Positions 52,564 through 62,289 of a stretch of DNA of 64,000 bases are shown here, one piece after another (positions within the stretch are counted from its first letter, which is position 1; each line of letters starts with the position of its first letter). This stretch comes from Alphaproteobacteria bacterium (lineage in GTDB: Bacteria > Pseudomonadota > Alphaproteobacteria > DSM-16000 > Inquilinaceae). Under the pieces are notes generated by a model. The model had not been told where the DNA came from and ran no database searches. It saw only the letters and a program-made list of their open reading frames with translations. The position numbers and the translations under genes are program-made. Location: NCBI GenBank assembly GCA_028277405.1, contig JANQGH010000042.1, forward strand, positions 143,996 to 207,995, in the 5' to 3' direction.

Positions 52564-55365
52564 ATGAGCCAGTTTCCGCAAAGCGCCGCCCAAACAGTCC
52601 TGCCCAGCGCCGATGCGGTCGTCGCAGGCGCGGTCTCCGTGACACTGGTCAGCGCCGACGGTGAGATCGAGACGCTAAGCCACGCCGATTTGACGGAGCG
52701 GCTGGACGGGCCGCCGTTGCTGATGTGTCACGCCAGGTCTCTGGCCCGCCGGGTCGGCCGCAACTGGATTGCCGGTCTGGACGTGCTGGAGCTGTTCGCG
52801 TTTGTCCATCCGGCCCGGTTTTGTCGCCCGACGCCTGAAGGGCTGTCCGCGGCATTGGATCTGCCACCGCCCGGCGACGCGGCCGGCCGGGCCGTGGCCC
52901 TGCACCGCATCACCGGCAGGCTGCTGACGGATCTGGCGGCGCACCGGGACGAGCCGTCGGATCCCGTTGCCATTGCCTGGACCATGGGCCAAGGCGGATG
53001 GCCTTGGGCGCGGTTCGTATTGGCCGCCCTGGGAAGCCCGGCCGGAACGGGCGGCACCCGCAGCGGTCTCGAGGTCTGGCACCGATTGCCCGAATGGCAA
53101 TCGGACGCACCGCCCCCGCCGCCCACGTCCCAGCCGGTCACGGATACCGAAGCCCGTAAACGGCTCGCATTGCTGCGCGGCAGGTTATCGGAAGAGCGGC
53201 CCCAGCAGGCCGACTATGCCAGTGCCGTGGCCCAGGCCTTCGACCCGAAGCCCGACGAAGAGACGCCCATCACCGTCCTGGCGGAAGCCGGCACCGGCGT
53301 GGGCAAGACCCTGGGCTATCTGGCGCCGGCCACGGTTTGGGCGGAGAAGAACGGCGCGCCCGTCTGGATCTCGACCTTCACCCGCAACCTTCAACACCAG
53401 ATCGACCAGGAGCTTGAACGGCTGGTGCCCGACCCGGTCGACAAGGCGCGGCGCGTGGTGATCCGCAAGGGGCGAGAGAACTATCTTTGCCTTTTGAACC
53501 TGGATGATGCCGTGAAGGCGCGGCCCACCCAACCTCACACCTCCACGGCCCTGGGTCTGGTCGCGCGCTGGGCCGCCGCCACTCGGGACGGCGATCTGCA
53601 AGGCGGCGACCTGCCCGGCTGGCTGGCCGATCTGGTCGGGCGCGGCCGCAGCCTGGGCCTGGGCGACCGGCGTGGCGAGTGCATCTATTCCGCCTGCCCC
53701 CACCATCAAAAATGCTTCATCGAGCGCAGCGTACGCCGGGCACGCAGGGCCGACATCGTCATCGCCAACCACGCGCTGGTGATGATTCAGGCCGCTCTGG
53801 GCGGCATCGACGACCAGAATGTGCCGACCCGGCTGATCTTCGATGAAGGCCACCACCTTTTCGACGCGGCCGACAGCGCCTTTTCGAGCCATCTGACCGC
53901 CCGCGAAGCCGCCGAACTGAGGCGTTGGCTGATCGGGTCCGACGTCGCCCGCCGCTCGCGCGCCCGTGGCCTGCGCCGCCGCATCGAAGACCTGCTCGCC
54001 AACGACGAGGAGGCGATGGAGCAACTGGACGAGTTGGAGCGGGCGGCACGGACCTTGCCAGCGGAGGCTTGGTCATCGCGCCTGAGATCGCGGGATACCA
54101 GCGAGCCAACCGAAAGCGTGCTGACCGAGGATGGCCTGCACGGAGCGGCGGAGCGTTTCCTGATGCTGGTGCGTCAGCAGGTCTATGCCAGGGCGAAGGG
54201 GCGCGATGGGCCGTATGACCTGGAAACCGACGCCACGCCGCCGATCGACGGCATCCTTGAGGCCGCGTCCGGTCTGCGGGCCTCGCTGGCGCGGTTGCAG
54301 AAACCCATGCAGGCTTTGGCGCGTCGGCTGAAGGCACGGCTGGAAGACGAGGCCGAAACGCTGGACAGCAACACGCGGCAGCGCCTGGAAGCCAGTGCCA
54401 GAGGTCTTGAACGGCGTGCCAGGGACAACATCGGCCCTTGGATCGCCATGTTGGATGCCCTGGCCGACATATCGCCCGATCACGTGGTCGACTGGTTCGG
54501 CGTGGAGCGCATCGAGGGCCGCGACATCGATGTCGGTTACTATCGGCACGCGCTGGACCCGACCCAGTCCATGATGGCGAGCCTGGCCGGCCCGACACAT
54601 GGCATGGCGATCACCTCGGCGACGCTGACCGATGGCACCGGCGACGTCGAACAGGATTGGACCGCTGCGGAGGTGCGCACGGGAACGGCCCACCTCGGCC
54701 TTCCCGCCATCCGGGCGCGAGTACCCTCGCCCTTCGACTATGCTGGCCAGACCCGCGTGCTGATCGTGCGCGACGTGCGCAAGGACGATTTGGACCAGGT
54801 CGCCGCCGCCTATCGCGCACTGATCGAGGCCGCTGGCGGCGGAACGCTGGGCCTGTTCACGGCGATCAGCCGGCTGCGCGCCGTCCATGGGCGCCTGGCC
54901 CCGACGCTGGAGGCCGCGGGCCTGCCCCTGTTCGCGCAGCATGTCGACGGCATGGACGTATCGACGCTCGTCGATATCTTTCGGGGCGAGGAAGACGCCT
55001 CGCTGCTGGGCACGGACGCGGTGCGCGACGGTGTCGACATCCCCGGCCGCTCCCTGCGGCTGATCGTTTTCGACCGGGTGCCCTGGCCACGCCCCTCGAT
55101 CCTGCAGCGCGCGCGCGCGGCCCATTTCGGCAAGCAGCGCTACACGGACATGCTGACCCGCCTGCGCCTGAAGCAGGCCTTTGGACGCCTGGTGCGCCGG
55201 GCTGACGATCGCGGCGTCTTCATTCTCCTGGACCCGATGATGCCGACCCGTCTGACCGGGGCGTTTCCGGAAGGGGTGGAGGTTGAACGGCTGGGATTGG
55301 CGGAGGCCGTGGAGATCACGCGAGGGTTCCTGGCAGCGACGGCGGAGAAACAGGGCGGCAAGTGA
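52564..55365 (+). CDS. DinG/XPD-family ATP-dependent helicase
   Basis: A 933-residue superfamily 2 helicase. Walker A (GTGVGKT, K248) and DEGH (427-430) are clear. Four cysteines at 309, 373, 378 and 384 (GECIYSACPHHQKCF) have the spacing of the XPD/DinG iron-sulfur cluster. Late motifs include ATDAVRDGVDIPGRSLRLIV-type sequence and RLKQAFGRLVRRADDRGVF. The first 200 or so residues are not the exonuclease of Gram-positive DinG. ATG 52564 follows the divergent lysS gap; the long open frame upstream is only a shadow of lysS. Confidence 0.9.
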   Translation: MSQFPQSAAQTVLPSADAVVAGAVSVTLVSADGEIETLSHADLTERLDGPPLLMCHARSLARRVGRNWIAGLDVLELFAFVHPARFCRPTPEGLSAALDLPPPGDAAGRAVALHRITGRLLTDLAAHRDEPSDPVAIAWTMGQGGWPWARFVLAALGSPAGTGGTRSGLEVWHRLPEWQSDAPPPPPTSQPVTDTEARKRLALLRGRLSEERPQQADYASAVAQAFDPKPDEETPITVLAEAGTGVGKTLGYLAPATVWAEKNGAPVWISTFTRNLQHQIDQELERLVPDPVDKARRVVIRKGRENYLCLLNLDDAVKARPTQPHTSTALGLVARWAAATRDGDLQGGDLPGWLADLVGRGRSLGLGDRRGECIYSACPHHQKCFIERSVRRARRADIVIANHALVMIQAALGGIDDQNVPTRLIFDEGHHLFDAADSAFSSHLTAREAAELRRWLIGSDVARRSRARGLRRRIEDLLANDEEAMEQLDELERAARTLPAEAWSSRLRSRDTSEPTESVLTEDGLHGAAERFLMLVRQQVYARAKGRDGPYDLETDATPPIDGILEAASGLRASLARLQKPMQALARRLKARLEDEAETLDSNTRQRLEASARGLERRARDNIGPWIAMLDALADISPDHVVDWFGVERIEGRDIDVGYYRHALDPTQSMMASLAGPTHGMAITSATLTDGTGDVEQDWTAAEVRTGTAHLGLPAIRARVPSPFDYAGQTRVLIVRDVRKDDLDQVAAAYRALIEAAGGGTLGLFTAISRLRAVHGRLAPTLEAAGLPLFAQHVDGMDVSTLVDIFRGEEDASLLGTDAVRDGVDIPGRSLRLIVFDRVPWPRPSILQRARAAHFGKQRYTDMLTRLRLKQAFGRLVRRADDRGVFILLDPMMPTRLTGAFPEGVEVERLGLAEAVEITRGFLAATAEKQGGK

Positions 55366-55451
55366 TGGAGGCCGATTTGACCGGCGTCATGCGTCGGTCA
55401 TCGGCAGCCTGTAATCTTGCAACAGTCAACACGAATGGGCGGACCGAAGGC

Positions 55452-55919
55452 ATGACCGACTATCAACTCAAAGACGTCACCGAGAAAGACTACATCTATA
55501 TCGAGCGGACCTGCTCGATGGACCCTGAGGTCGTCGGCAAAACAATGGGTGAGGCCTTCGGAGCCGTCGTTTCGTTCGCATCGGAACACGGCATCGCGCT
55601 CGATAGCCAGCCCATCTCCGTCTACCATACCTACGATCCTAAGACGCTGACCTTCCGCGCGGGCTTTTTCGTCAAGCCGGAGGATGCGGCAAAGGCGAGT
55701 GGCGAGGTTCAGGCCGACAAGACACCCAGCGGACAGGTCCTTTTCCTGACCCATGTCGGTCCCTACAGCGAACTTCGCACGACCTACGGCGAGGCGATGG
55801 CTTACATCGAGCGGAACGGTCTCAAGATCGGCGCGCCGACATGGGAGGTCTATGTCGACGACCCGGACAGGACACCGGAGTCAGAGCTGCGCACCGAAAT
55901 CTTCATGGCGTTGGCATAG
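55452..55919 (+). CDS. GyrI-like small-molecule-binding domain protein
   Basis: A 155-residue protein with the GyrI-like/SOUL-type pattern: YQLKDVTEKDYIYIERTC at the start, MGEAFGAVVSFASEHG, TFRAGFFVKPEDAAKAS and VGPYSELRTTYGEAMAYIE, ending EVYVDDPDRTPESELRTEIF. Such domains bind hydrophobic or cationic small molecules and are best known as ligand-sensing parts of regulators; here there is no DNA-binding domain. The start is ATG 55452. Confidence 0.82.
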   Translation: MTDYQLKDVTEKDYIYIERTCSMDPEVVGKTMGEAFGAVVSFASEHGIALDSQPISVYHTYDPKTLTFRAGFFVKPEDAAKASGEVQADKTPSGQVLFLTHVGPYSELRTTYGEAMAYIERNGLKIGAPTWEVYVDDPDRTPESELRTEIFMALA

Positions 55920-56003
55920 GCGGTCGGAACCCATCAGGGCGAGCGTGTTTCCGGCGTTGATTTCCGGCGTTCCCGCCCGGCACAGGGTTCCTTGTGATCG
56001 GAC

Positions 56004-56033
56004 ATGATATGCACTACATCTCTTATGTATCAT
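56004..56033. promoter_or_regulatory. Candidate operator before the antitoxin gene
   Basis: ATGATA and TATCAT form an inverted repeat 18 bases apart in a locally AT-rich patch 28-57 bases upstream of the ATG at 56061. Toxin-antitoxin operons commonly bind their own antitoxin at such palindromes. This is a pattern match only. Confidence 0.3.
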
Positions 56034-56060
56034 GCATCTCACGATGAACTGTCCTTAGCC

Positions 56061-56738
56061 ATGCCAGGTGAGCAATTCTCCTTCCTCGACCTGTCGCGCG
56101 AGGATATTGCTGCGATGCCCGCAAGGCTGCGCAAAAAGATTGCCAAGGATCTCTCCGCTGAAGACCGGGCATCTGGCCACTGGCTGCTTGTTGGCTCGGA
56201 TGAGGGGTGGCTGCTGCAAGTGCTTGCGCGTTCGCTCCGTGCACTCCCTGCCCGCGCGGCGGAGCGACGTGCCAAGGTTGCCGAGGAGAACATTCTGCGT
56301 CTGATGGATGTTCTGATCGACGACGCGCCGCGTCACGAAATCGACTTCGAGCTTGAACGCGACAATGCCCGGCTACGCGCGACATATCTTCGCGACACGC
56401 CGACGCTGACAAGTGCGGAGGTTCGCGGCGCCTCTGGGCTGGCGCCCAAAAACAAAAGCGAGCCGGCCTCTCGATGGAAGCGCGAGGGAAAGATCTTTGC
56501 CGTGAGGATCGGCGGCAAGGACCACTACCCGGCCTTCCAGTTCGCCGACGGCGAGCCGATACCCGCCCTCAAAAGGATCCTCTCGGCGCTGCCGGACGAT
56601 CTGACCTCTTGGCAAACGGCGCTTTGGTTCGCGTCCGGCAATGGCTGGCTTGACGGTGCGCCGCCGCAGGATTGCCTGCGCAGGCCCAACGACGTCGTGG
56701 CCGCTGCCGAGCATCTTGCCGCACCGGCGATCGGCTGA
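56061..56738 (+). CDS. Xre/MbcA/ParS-type antitoxin-like protein
   Basis: A 225-residue protein. The C-terminal 60 or so residues (FQFADGEPIPALKRILSALP, then WQTALWFASGNGWLDGAPPQ) carry the toxin-binding pattern of the Xre/MbcA/ParS antitoxin family (DUF2384). The N-terminal and middle parts are helix-rich, and one segment resembles a DNA-binding helix-turn-helix (LTSAEVRGASGLAPKNKSEP). I prefer ATG 56061, since the longer frame runs through the candidate operator. It is followed 96 bases later by the RES-domain gene, the usual order. Confidence 0.75.
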   Translation: MPGEQFSFLDLSREDIAAMPARLRKKIAKDLSAEDRASGHWLLVGSDEGWLLQVLARSLRALPARAAERRAKVAEENILRLMDVLIDDAPRHEIDFELERDNARLRATYLRDTPTLTSAEVRGASGLAPKNKSEPASRWKREGKIFAVRIGGKDHYPAFQFADGEPIPALKRILSALPDDLTSWQTALWFASGNGWLDGAPPQDCLRRPNDVVAAAEHLAAPAIG

Positions 56739-56834
56739 CTTTACGTTTCTCTGAGCGCGCGGTCGCGATGAGCGTGGCCGCAACCAGAGGTCGGCAGAGA
56801 ACTCTGAAGCAGCAAAGGCCGTCACGCCGCCACC

Positions 56835-57470
56835 ATGTCCATCCGAAAGCCGCCGGCGAAGCTGGCATCGCCGAATGTAACGGTCCTGAGAGCTGGCAAG
56901 CGGCTACATCGCGTGCATGACAGCGGCTTCGCGGCAAACGACTTCAACCCCTGTCGGGGTGGAGCAACGAGATTTGCGCCCATTCACGATGCTGGCGGCA
57001 GGTGCGTGCCATCTCTCTACACGGGCAGCACGCTCGAGGCGGCGATACATGAGACGATTTTTCACGACATACCGGCCCGGGCCAGGATCAAGACCGTGCC
57101 CAAGCGCAACGTCTCGTCGCGCGCCCATGGCGAGCTGGAGTTGACGCGGGACCTTCAACTGGCGACTCTACGAACACCCGACCTGAAGAAATGGCGCATC
57201 AGGCGGACCGACTTGATCGCGTCTTCGCCAACGCTCTACGGCGATACCGCCGAATGGGCGAAAGCGATTCATGATCAGTTTTCCCGCATCCATGGGCTGG
57301 TCTGGACTTCGAACCAATGCGATCCGGATGACGCGCATCTCTTTTTCGGTGACCGGGTTTCGTCTGCGGATTTCTCGATTGTAAGCGCCCGGGATGGTCG
57401 GACCGACCCGACATTTATTGCCGATGTGCGCGCAACCGGGAGCCGCGGCGGTATCACGATCACGGTGTAG
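56835..57470 (+). CDS. RES-domain toxin-like protein
   Basis: A 211-residue protein. The RES fold shows an early arginine in RLHRVHDSGFAANDFNPC, a TRFAPI segment, and the glutamate of YTGSTLEAAIHETIFHD (E73); later SNQCDPDDAHLFFGDRV is typical. RES toxins degrade cellular NAD+. With the Xre-type antitoxin upstream it forms a type II toxin-antitoxin pair. I have not verified every catalytic residue. Confidence 0.8.
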   Translation: MSIRKPPAKLASPNVTVLRAGKRLHRVHDSGFAANDFNPCRGGATRFAPIHDAGGRCVPSLYTGSTLEAAIHETIFHDIPARARIKTVPKRNVSSRAHGELELTRDLQLATLRTPDLKKWRIRRTDLIASSPTLYGDTAEWAKAIHDQFSRIHGLVWTSNQCDPDDAHLFFGDRVSSADFSIVSARDGRTDPTFIADVRATGSRGGITITV

Positions 57471-57495
57471 CCTGATGGATGGCCGCTGTCGCTGC

Positions 57496-58947
57496 TCAGG
57501 CGACCATCTCCTCATACAAACGCAGATAGTCGCCCGCCGCACGACCCCAACTGAAATCCATGGCCATCGCGGTTTGCTGCATTGACCGCCATCGGGCCCG
57601 GTCCTGCCACTGATCACAGACCCAACCGATGGTGCCGGCCAAGGCATCGATGGTTGCCAGGTTGAAGACAAAGCCGGTCGCAGTGCCGGCGGCAATCGCC
57701 TTGGCGTCGGCGTTCACGACCGTGTCGGCGAGGCCGCCCGTGTTGCGGACGAGCGGCAGGCTGCCGTATTTCATGGCATAGATCTGGGTCAGGCCGCACG
57801 GCTCCGCCCGGCTTGGCACCAGCACCACGTCGCTGCCGGCGATGATGAGATGGGCCAGTTCCTCGTCATAGCCGAGAACCGCGCCGACTTGCCCCGCGAA
57901 CCGATCGGCGCTGGCGCGGAACCCCGCCTCCAAGCCCGCCTCGCCGGTTCCAAGCAGCGCGAGCTGGCCGCCGCGCTCCACCAACACCGGCAAGGCGGCG
58001 AACAACAGGTCGAGACCCTTGTGCCAGGTCAGCCGGCTGACCACGCCGAACAGCGGCCCCTCGGCCACCTGATCGAGGCCGAGCCTCTCTCGTAGCGCCT
58101 TCTTCGCGACCTCCTTGTCATCGATGCTTTTCGCGCCATACGGCCGCGGTAGCCGATGGTCCGTGGCCGGGTTCCAGACATCATAGTCGGCGCCATTGAC
58201 GATGCCGGAGAGGACATCGGCGCGGCTTCGCAGCAGGCCATCGAAGCCGCAGCCCTGTTCGACGCTCTGGATTTCCTGCGCATAGGTCCGGCTGACGGTG
58301 GTGATGCGATCGGCGGCGGCCAGACCCGCCTTCAGGAACGATACCTGGCCATAGAACTCCAATCCTTCCGGCGAGAAACTCGAGGCCGGCAGGCCAAGCC
58401 AGGCGAAGGTGTCGCCGGGAAACACGCCTTGATAGGCCAGATTGTGGACGGCGATAGCGGTTTTCGGCGTCGGTGCCGGGTCGGCGGCGAGATAGGCGGG
58501 GATCAAGCCTGCCTGCCAGTCATGGCTATGGACGACATCCGGTTGCCAGCGCGGGTCGAGACTGCGTGCCAGTTCGGCACCCGTCCAGCTTAAGGCGGCA
58601 AACCGGCGGGCATTGTCCGGCCAGTCATGCCCATTGTCGTCGAGGTACGGATTGCCCGGGCGATCGAAGAAGCCCGGCACATCCAGCACATAGGCCGGCA
58701 CATCGATGTCCTCCAGATGGCCGGCCAGCACTCGCGCCGCGCCGCCGCCGAACAGGTTCGGCCATTCCGTAATTGCCGTCATGGCGCCGGCAGCCGCCAT
58801 CACGCCGGGATAGCCCGGCAGCAGAATGCGCGTCGGTGCCCCAAGGCGGTTAAGGGCGGACGGCAAGGCCCCCATGACGTCGGCCAGCCCGCCGGTCTTG
58901 ATCAGCGGGTAGAGTTCTGACGCGACGTGCAGGGAAGATGGCGCCAC
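57496..58947 (-). CDS. glgA: Glycogen synthase (ADP-glucose)
   Basis: A 483-residue glycosyltransferase family 5 enzyme. The N-terminal VASELYPLIKTGGLADVMGA contains the ADP-glucose-binding KTGGL motif; VVLVPSRAEPCGLTQIYAMK is the retaining-GT C-terminal signature. It elongates alpha-1,4-glucan. It is the second gene after glgC, seven bases away. Confidence 0.95.
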   Translation of the reverse strand: MAPSSLHVASELYPLIKTGGLADVMGALPSALNRLGAPTRILLPGYPGVMAAAGAMTAITEWPNLFGGGAARVLAGHLEDIDVPAYVLDVPGFFDRPGNPYLDDNGHDWPDNARRFAALSWTGAELARSLDPRWQPDVVHSHDWQAGLIPAYLAADPAPTPKTAIAVHNLAYQGVFPGDTFAWLGLPASSFSPEGLEFYGQVSFLKAGLAAADRITTVSRTYAQEIQSVEQGCGFDGLLRSRADVLSGIVNGADYDVWNPATDHRLPRPYGAKSIDDKEVAKKALRERLGLDQVAEGPLFGVVSRLTWHKGLDLLFAALPVLVERGGQLALLGTGEAGLEAGFRASADRFAGQVGAVLGYDEELAHLIIAGSDVVLVPSRAEPCGLTQIYAMKYGSLPLVRNTGGLADTVVNADAKAIAAGTATGFVFNLATIDALAGTIGWVCDQWQDRARWRSMQQTAMAMDFSWGRAAGDYLRLYEEMVA

Positions 58948-58954
58948 GGCCCTG

Positions 58955-60223
58955 TCAGTCCTCCAAGGCCTCGATCATGGGCCTGGTGATCAGCACGACG
59001 CCGCCGTCTGTCCGCTCAAACCGCGCCTCATCATCATCGGCGTCCTCGCCGACAACCAACCCATCGGGAATTCTGACCCGGCTGTCGACGACCGCATTGG
59101 TCAGGCGCGCGTGCCGCCCGACCCAAACATCCGGCAGCATCACCGACTGGTTGACCTGGCTGAACGAGTTCACCCGCACGCCGCTGAACAGGAGTGAGCC
59201 GTTCACCTCGCCACCGGACACGATGCAGCCGCCGGAAACCGTGCTGTTCAGGGCGAGTCCACGACGGTCGCCCGTGTCGTGGACGAACTTCGCCGGCGGC
59301 AGCTGCAGTTGATAGGTATAAATCGGCCAGAAATCGTCATAGAGGTCGAGGGCAGGCGTTACCGCCGCGAGATCGAGATTGGCTTCCCAATAGGCATCGA
59401 TCGTGCCGACATCGCGCCAATAGGCCTCGGTCTGGCCCTCCGAATAGACCGCGCTTTGCTGCAGGCGATGGGCGCGGACATTGGCGTCGCCCGCGACCAG
59501 AAACGGGATGATGTCCTTGCCGAAATCGTGCGCGGAGGTGGTGTCGGCGGCATCGCGGCGCAGCTGGTCATACAGAAAGCGCGCGTTGAACAGATAGATG
59601 CCCATGCTGGCGAGTGCGATGTCCGGCTTGCCGGGCATGGCCGGCGGGTCGGCCGGTTTTTCGACGAAACTGACGACGCGCTGTTCGTCGTCGATGTGCA
59701 GAACGCCGAAACCCGTGGCCTCCATGCGCGGCACCTCGACACAGCCGACGGTGACGTCAGCGCCGGTCTCGATGTGATGATCCAGCATGGCGGCGTAGTT
59801 CTGCTTGTAGATGTGGTCGCCGGCCAGGACCAACACGAACTCGGGGCCCTCGGCCTCGAAGATGTCGACATTCTGCCAGACTGCGTCGGCGGTGCCGCGA
59901 TACCACATCGACTCGTCGACACGTTGTTGGGCCGGCAGGAGGTCGACGAACTCGCCCATTTCCGCGCGCAGATAGCCCCAGCCGCGCTGTAAATGGCGCA
60001 AGAGGCTGTGGGACTTGTACTGGGTCAGGACGTAGCTGCGGCGGATGCCTGAATTGATGCAGTTGGACAGGGCAAAATCGATGATCCGGTACTTGCCGCC
60101 GAACGGAACGGCGGGCTTGGCGCGCCGATCGGTCAGCTGCTTCAGCCGGCTGCCGCGCCCACCGGCCAGCACCAGGGCCACCATGCGTTTATGCACCTGA
60201 AGGGATCGCACTTCGTCCGCCAC
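58955..60223 (-). CDS. glgC: Glucose-1-phosphate adenylyltransferase
   Basis: A 422-residue ADP-glucose pyrophosphorylase. Nucleotide-binding [20 protein letters not shown], and [20 protein letters not shown] are diagnostic; the C-terminal beta-helix region ends [20 protein letters not shown]. It makes ADP-glucose for GlgA and is usually allosterically controlled. It is the first gene of the glgC-glgA unit. Confidence 0.96.
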   Translation of the reverse strand: MADEVRSLQVHKRMVALVLAGGRGSRLKQLTDRRAKPAVPFGGKYRIIDFALSNCINSGIRRSYVLTQYKSHSLLRHLQRGWGYLRAEMGEFVDLLPAQQRVDESMWYRGTADAVWQNVDIFEAEGPEFVLVLAGDHIYKQNYAAMLDHHIETGADVTVGCVEVPRMEATGFGVLHIDDEQRVVSFVEKPADPPAMPGKPDIALASMGIYLFNARFLYDQLRRDAADTTSAHDFGKDIIPFLVAGDANVRAHRLQQSAVYSEGQTEAYWRDVGTIDAYWEANLDLAAVTPALDLYDDFWPIYTYQLQLPPAKFVHDTGDRRGLALNSTVSGGCIVSGGEVNGSLLFSGVRVNSFSQVNQSVMLPDVWVGRHARLTNAVVDSRVRIPDGLVVGEDADDDEARFERTDGGVVLITRPMIEALED

Positions 60224-60284
60224 GGCTTAGCCTCCCGCCCCTGTTTTAGCTCTTGTTCCGGGCACTATAGCAAGCGTTCGGAAG

Positions 60285-61235
60285 CTAGCCAGGGGCGAAA
60301 AGCGGCGCGTAGATCGCCAGCAGAACGGACAGGGTCAAGACCGATGCGATGGTCGAAATCAGGATCACGCCTGACGTCCGCTCGACATAGACCTCGTACT
60401 TTTGCGCGATGACGAACGCCAGGGCACCGGTGGGCAGTGCCGCCAGCAGAATAGCGCTGGCCAGCCAGAAGGGCTCCATCGGAAAGAAGGTGTCGGCCAA
60501 CCACCAGACGAGCAATGGCTGCCAGAACAGCTTCAAGACACTGATCCAGCCAATCTCGGACAAGTCGGCCGCCAGCGGTCGGCTGGACAGGAACAGACCG
60601 ATCGCGAACAGGGCACAGGGGCTGGCGGCTGCGCCCAGGAGATCGAACAGGTTGGTCGCGGGCTCCGGCAGCGGCAGGCCAACGAAGCTGGCCAACAGAC
60701 CAAGGACAGGCGCCACCACGAGCGGGTTCTTGACCAGCGCCAGCAGCACGTCGAACAAGGCGTGCCCGATATGGCGCCCTCGGCTTGCCGTCAGCTCCAG
60801 ACCGATGACCGCGAGGCCGACCGACACCGCCGACATGATGACCGTCGCCAGCAGAGCTGGCGCCAAGCCCGCCGTGCCAAACGCCGCGACGAAGAGCGGG
60901 ATGCCCATATAGCCGGTGTTGGAGAAGCTGGCGTTCATGCCCTGCATGATCAGGACGCCGGCACGTTCGCGATGGATCACGGCGCCGATGATCATGCCGA
61001 CCAGCCAGACGCCAATGACGCTGCCAAGAAAGGCATTGATGAATGGCCAATACAGCACCTCTTGGATCGAGGTGCGCGCCATTGCCAGAAACAGCAAGGG
61101 CGGTAGCGCCACCCAGTAGACGAACTGGTTAAGTGCCTGGGATGCCGTGTCGCCCAAGACACCGATGCGCCCGGCGACATAGCCGGCGAGAATGACCGCA
61201 AAGATCGGCAGGGCGACGTTCAGGACCGCTTCCAT
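60285..61235 (-). CDS. AEC (auxin efflux carrier)-family transporter
   Basis: A 316-residue membrane protein with about ten hydrophobic helices. MEAVLNVALPIFAVILAGYV is the usual start of AEC proteins, and NASFSNTGYMGIPLFVAAFG is the family's conserved mid-segment. Substrates of bacterial members are often organic acids such as malonate or malate. The start is ATG 61235; the 20 extra upstream residues are unlike the family. Confidence 0.85.
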   Translation of the reverse strand: MEAVLNVALPIFAVILAGYVAGRIGVLGDTASQALNQFVYWVALPPLLFLAMARTSIQEVLYWPFINAFLGSVIGVWLVGMIIGAVIHRERAGVLIMQGMNASFSNTGYMGIPLFVAAFGTAGLAPALLATVIMSAVSVGLAVIGLELTASRGRHIGHALFDVLLALVKNPLVVAPVLGLLASFVGLPLPEPATNLFDLLGAAASPCALFAIGLFLSSRPLAADLSEIGWISVLKLFWQPLLVWWLADTFFPMEPFWLASAILLAALPTGALAFVIAQKYEVYVERTSGVILISTIASVLTLSVLLAIYAPLFAPG

Positions 61236-61437
61236 CGTCCGGTCATGCCATGTCGGCCATGGCCTGTCGATAGAGCCTAGCTGGATGGCTGCCATCGCTG
61301 GCCCGCTAGGTCGCAGTGTCGCCTTGACGAATGGCTCTCACCGTCCTCATATCCCGGCAACGCGCGGTTCACCCGATCCGCCAACCATGCCGCTTTCTGC
61401 CGCCTCACACCTAGCGGCAGTTCAGAAGGAATCCTCG

Positions 61438-61845
61438 ATGTCTTCGACCGCTCAAGCAGCGCTTATCCACACCATGGTCCTCGTCTCCGCGTCAGACGGC
61501 AACATGACCGACAGCGAGCTGGCCACGATCGGCGACATCGTCCGGATGCTGCCCGTGTTCAGCGGGTTCGACGACACGCAGCTTTCAGAGGTGGCGAGCC
61601 AGTGCGTCGCGACCCTGCAGAACGAGGACGGCTTGGATCTGGCCTTGACGGCGATCCGCGAGGCGCTGCCGGACTATCTGCGCGAGACGGCCTATGCCGT
61701 CGCCTGCGATGTCGCGGCCGCCGACGGCGAGGCCAGCCAGGAAGAGCTGCGTTTGCTGGAGTTGCTGCGCCACCGAATCGGTGTCGATCGTTTAGCGGCG
61801 GCCGCCATCGAACGTGGGGCGCGTGCCCGTCACATGACGCTGTAG
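61438..61845 (+). CDS. TerB-like protein
   Basis: A 135-residue helical protein. VLVSASDGNMTDSELATIGD and CDVAAADGEASQEELRLLEL are two acidic repeats (SDG...E and ADG...E) typical of the TerB fold, which is associated with tellurite resistance and metal-binding roles. AGAAGGA lies about eight bases before ATG 61438. No other ter genes are nearby, so the specific role is open. Confidence 0.8.
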   Translation: MSSTAQAALIHTMVLVSASDGNMTDSELATIGDIVRMLPVFSGFDDTQLSEVASQCVATLQNEDGLDLALTAIREALPDYLRETAYAVACDVAAADGEASQEELRLLELLRHRIGVDRLAAAAIERGARARHMTL

Positions 61846-61848
61846 GCA

Positions 61849-62280
61849 CTACGAGGCCGCGAGTCGGTCCCGAGCCTCAAGGATCGCGTCGAGAGCCAGC
61901 AACGACGCTTCGTGTCGCGCTGGATGGTGATGGACCACGGCGAAGACCGGCAGTTCCGGCCAACCGTCGGGAACGTTTGCAAGCTCGCCCGATGAGAGCA
62001 TTTGGTGCATTGCATCCCTGAAATCTGAGATTTGCCCGAACGTCCGGCCCGGTGCGTGGCGGCCGACCATGGCTGCCGCGGCCTGTCCGATCGCACAGGC
62101 CTGGATGGCGTGGCCGTATCCGGTGACCCGATCGCCGTCGACGGTCAGATCAACGGTAATCCGGCTGCCGCAGGTCAGACTGTCGCGTACGACGGTGATG
62201 TCCGGGGCCGGTAGCCGTTCGGGTGCCGCGCTGGCCGCCGCCAGCCGCAGAATGTCGCGGTTGTAAAGCGGGTCGTCCAT
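61849..62280 (-). CDS. NifU/IscU-like Fe-S protein lacking the third cysteine
   Basis: A 143-residue protein related to IscU/SufU scaffolds. C37 (SLTCGSRITVDL) and C62 (AIQACAIGQAAAAMV) correspond to the first two cluster cysteines, but the third position reads PARHEASLLALDA, with Ala at 125. It follows the SufE gene by nine bases. It may be an accessory rather than a scaffold. Confidence 0.8.
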   Translation of the reverse strand: MDDPLYNRDILRLAAASAAPERLPAPDITVVRDSLTCGSRITVDLTVDGDRVTGYGHAIQACAIGQAAAAMVGRHAPGRTFGQISDFRDAMHQMLSSGELANVPDGWPELPVFAVVHHHPARHEASLLALDAILEARDRLAAS

Positions 62281-62289
62281 ATGGCCCCG

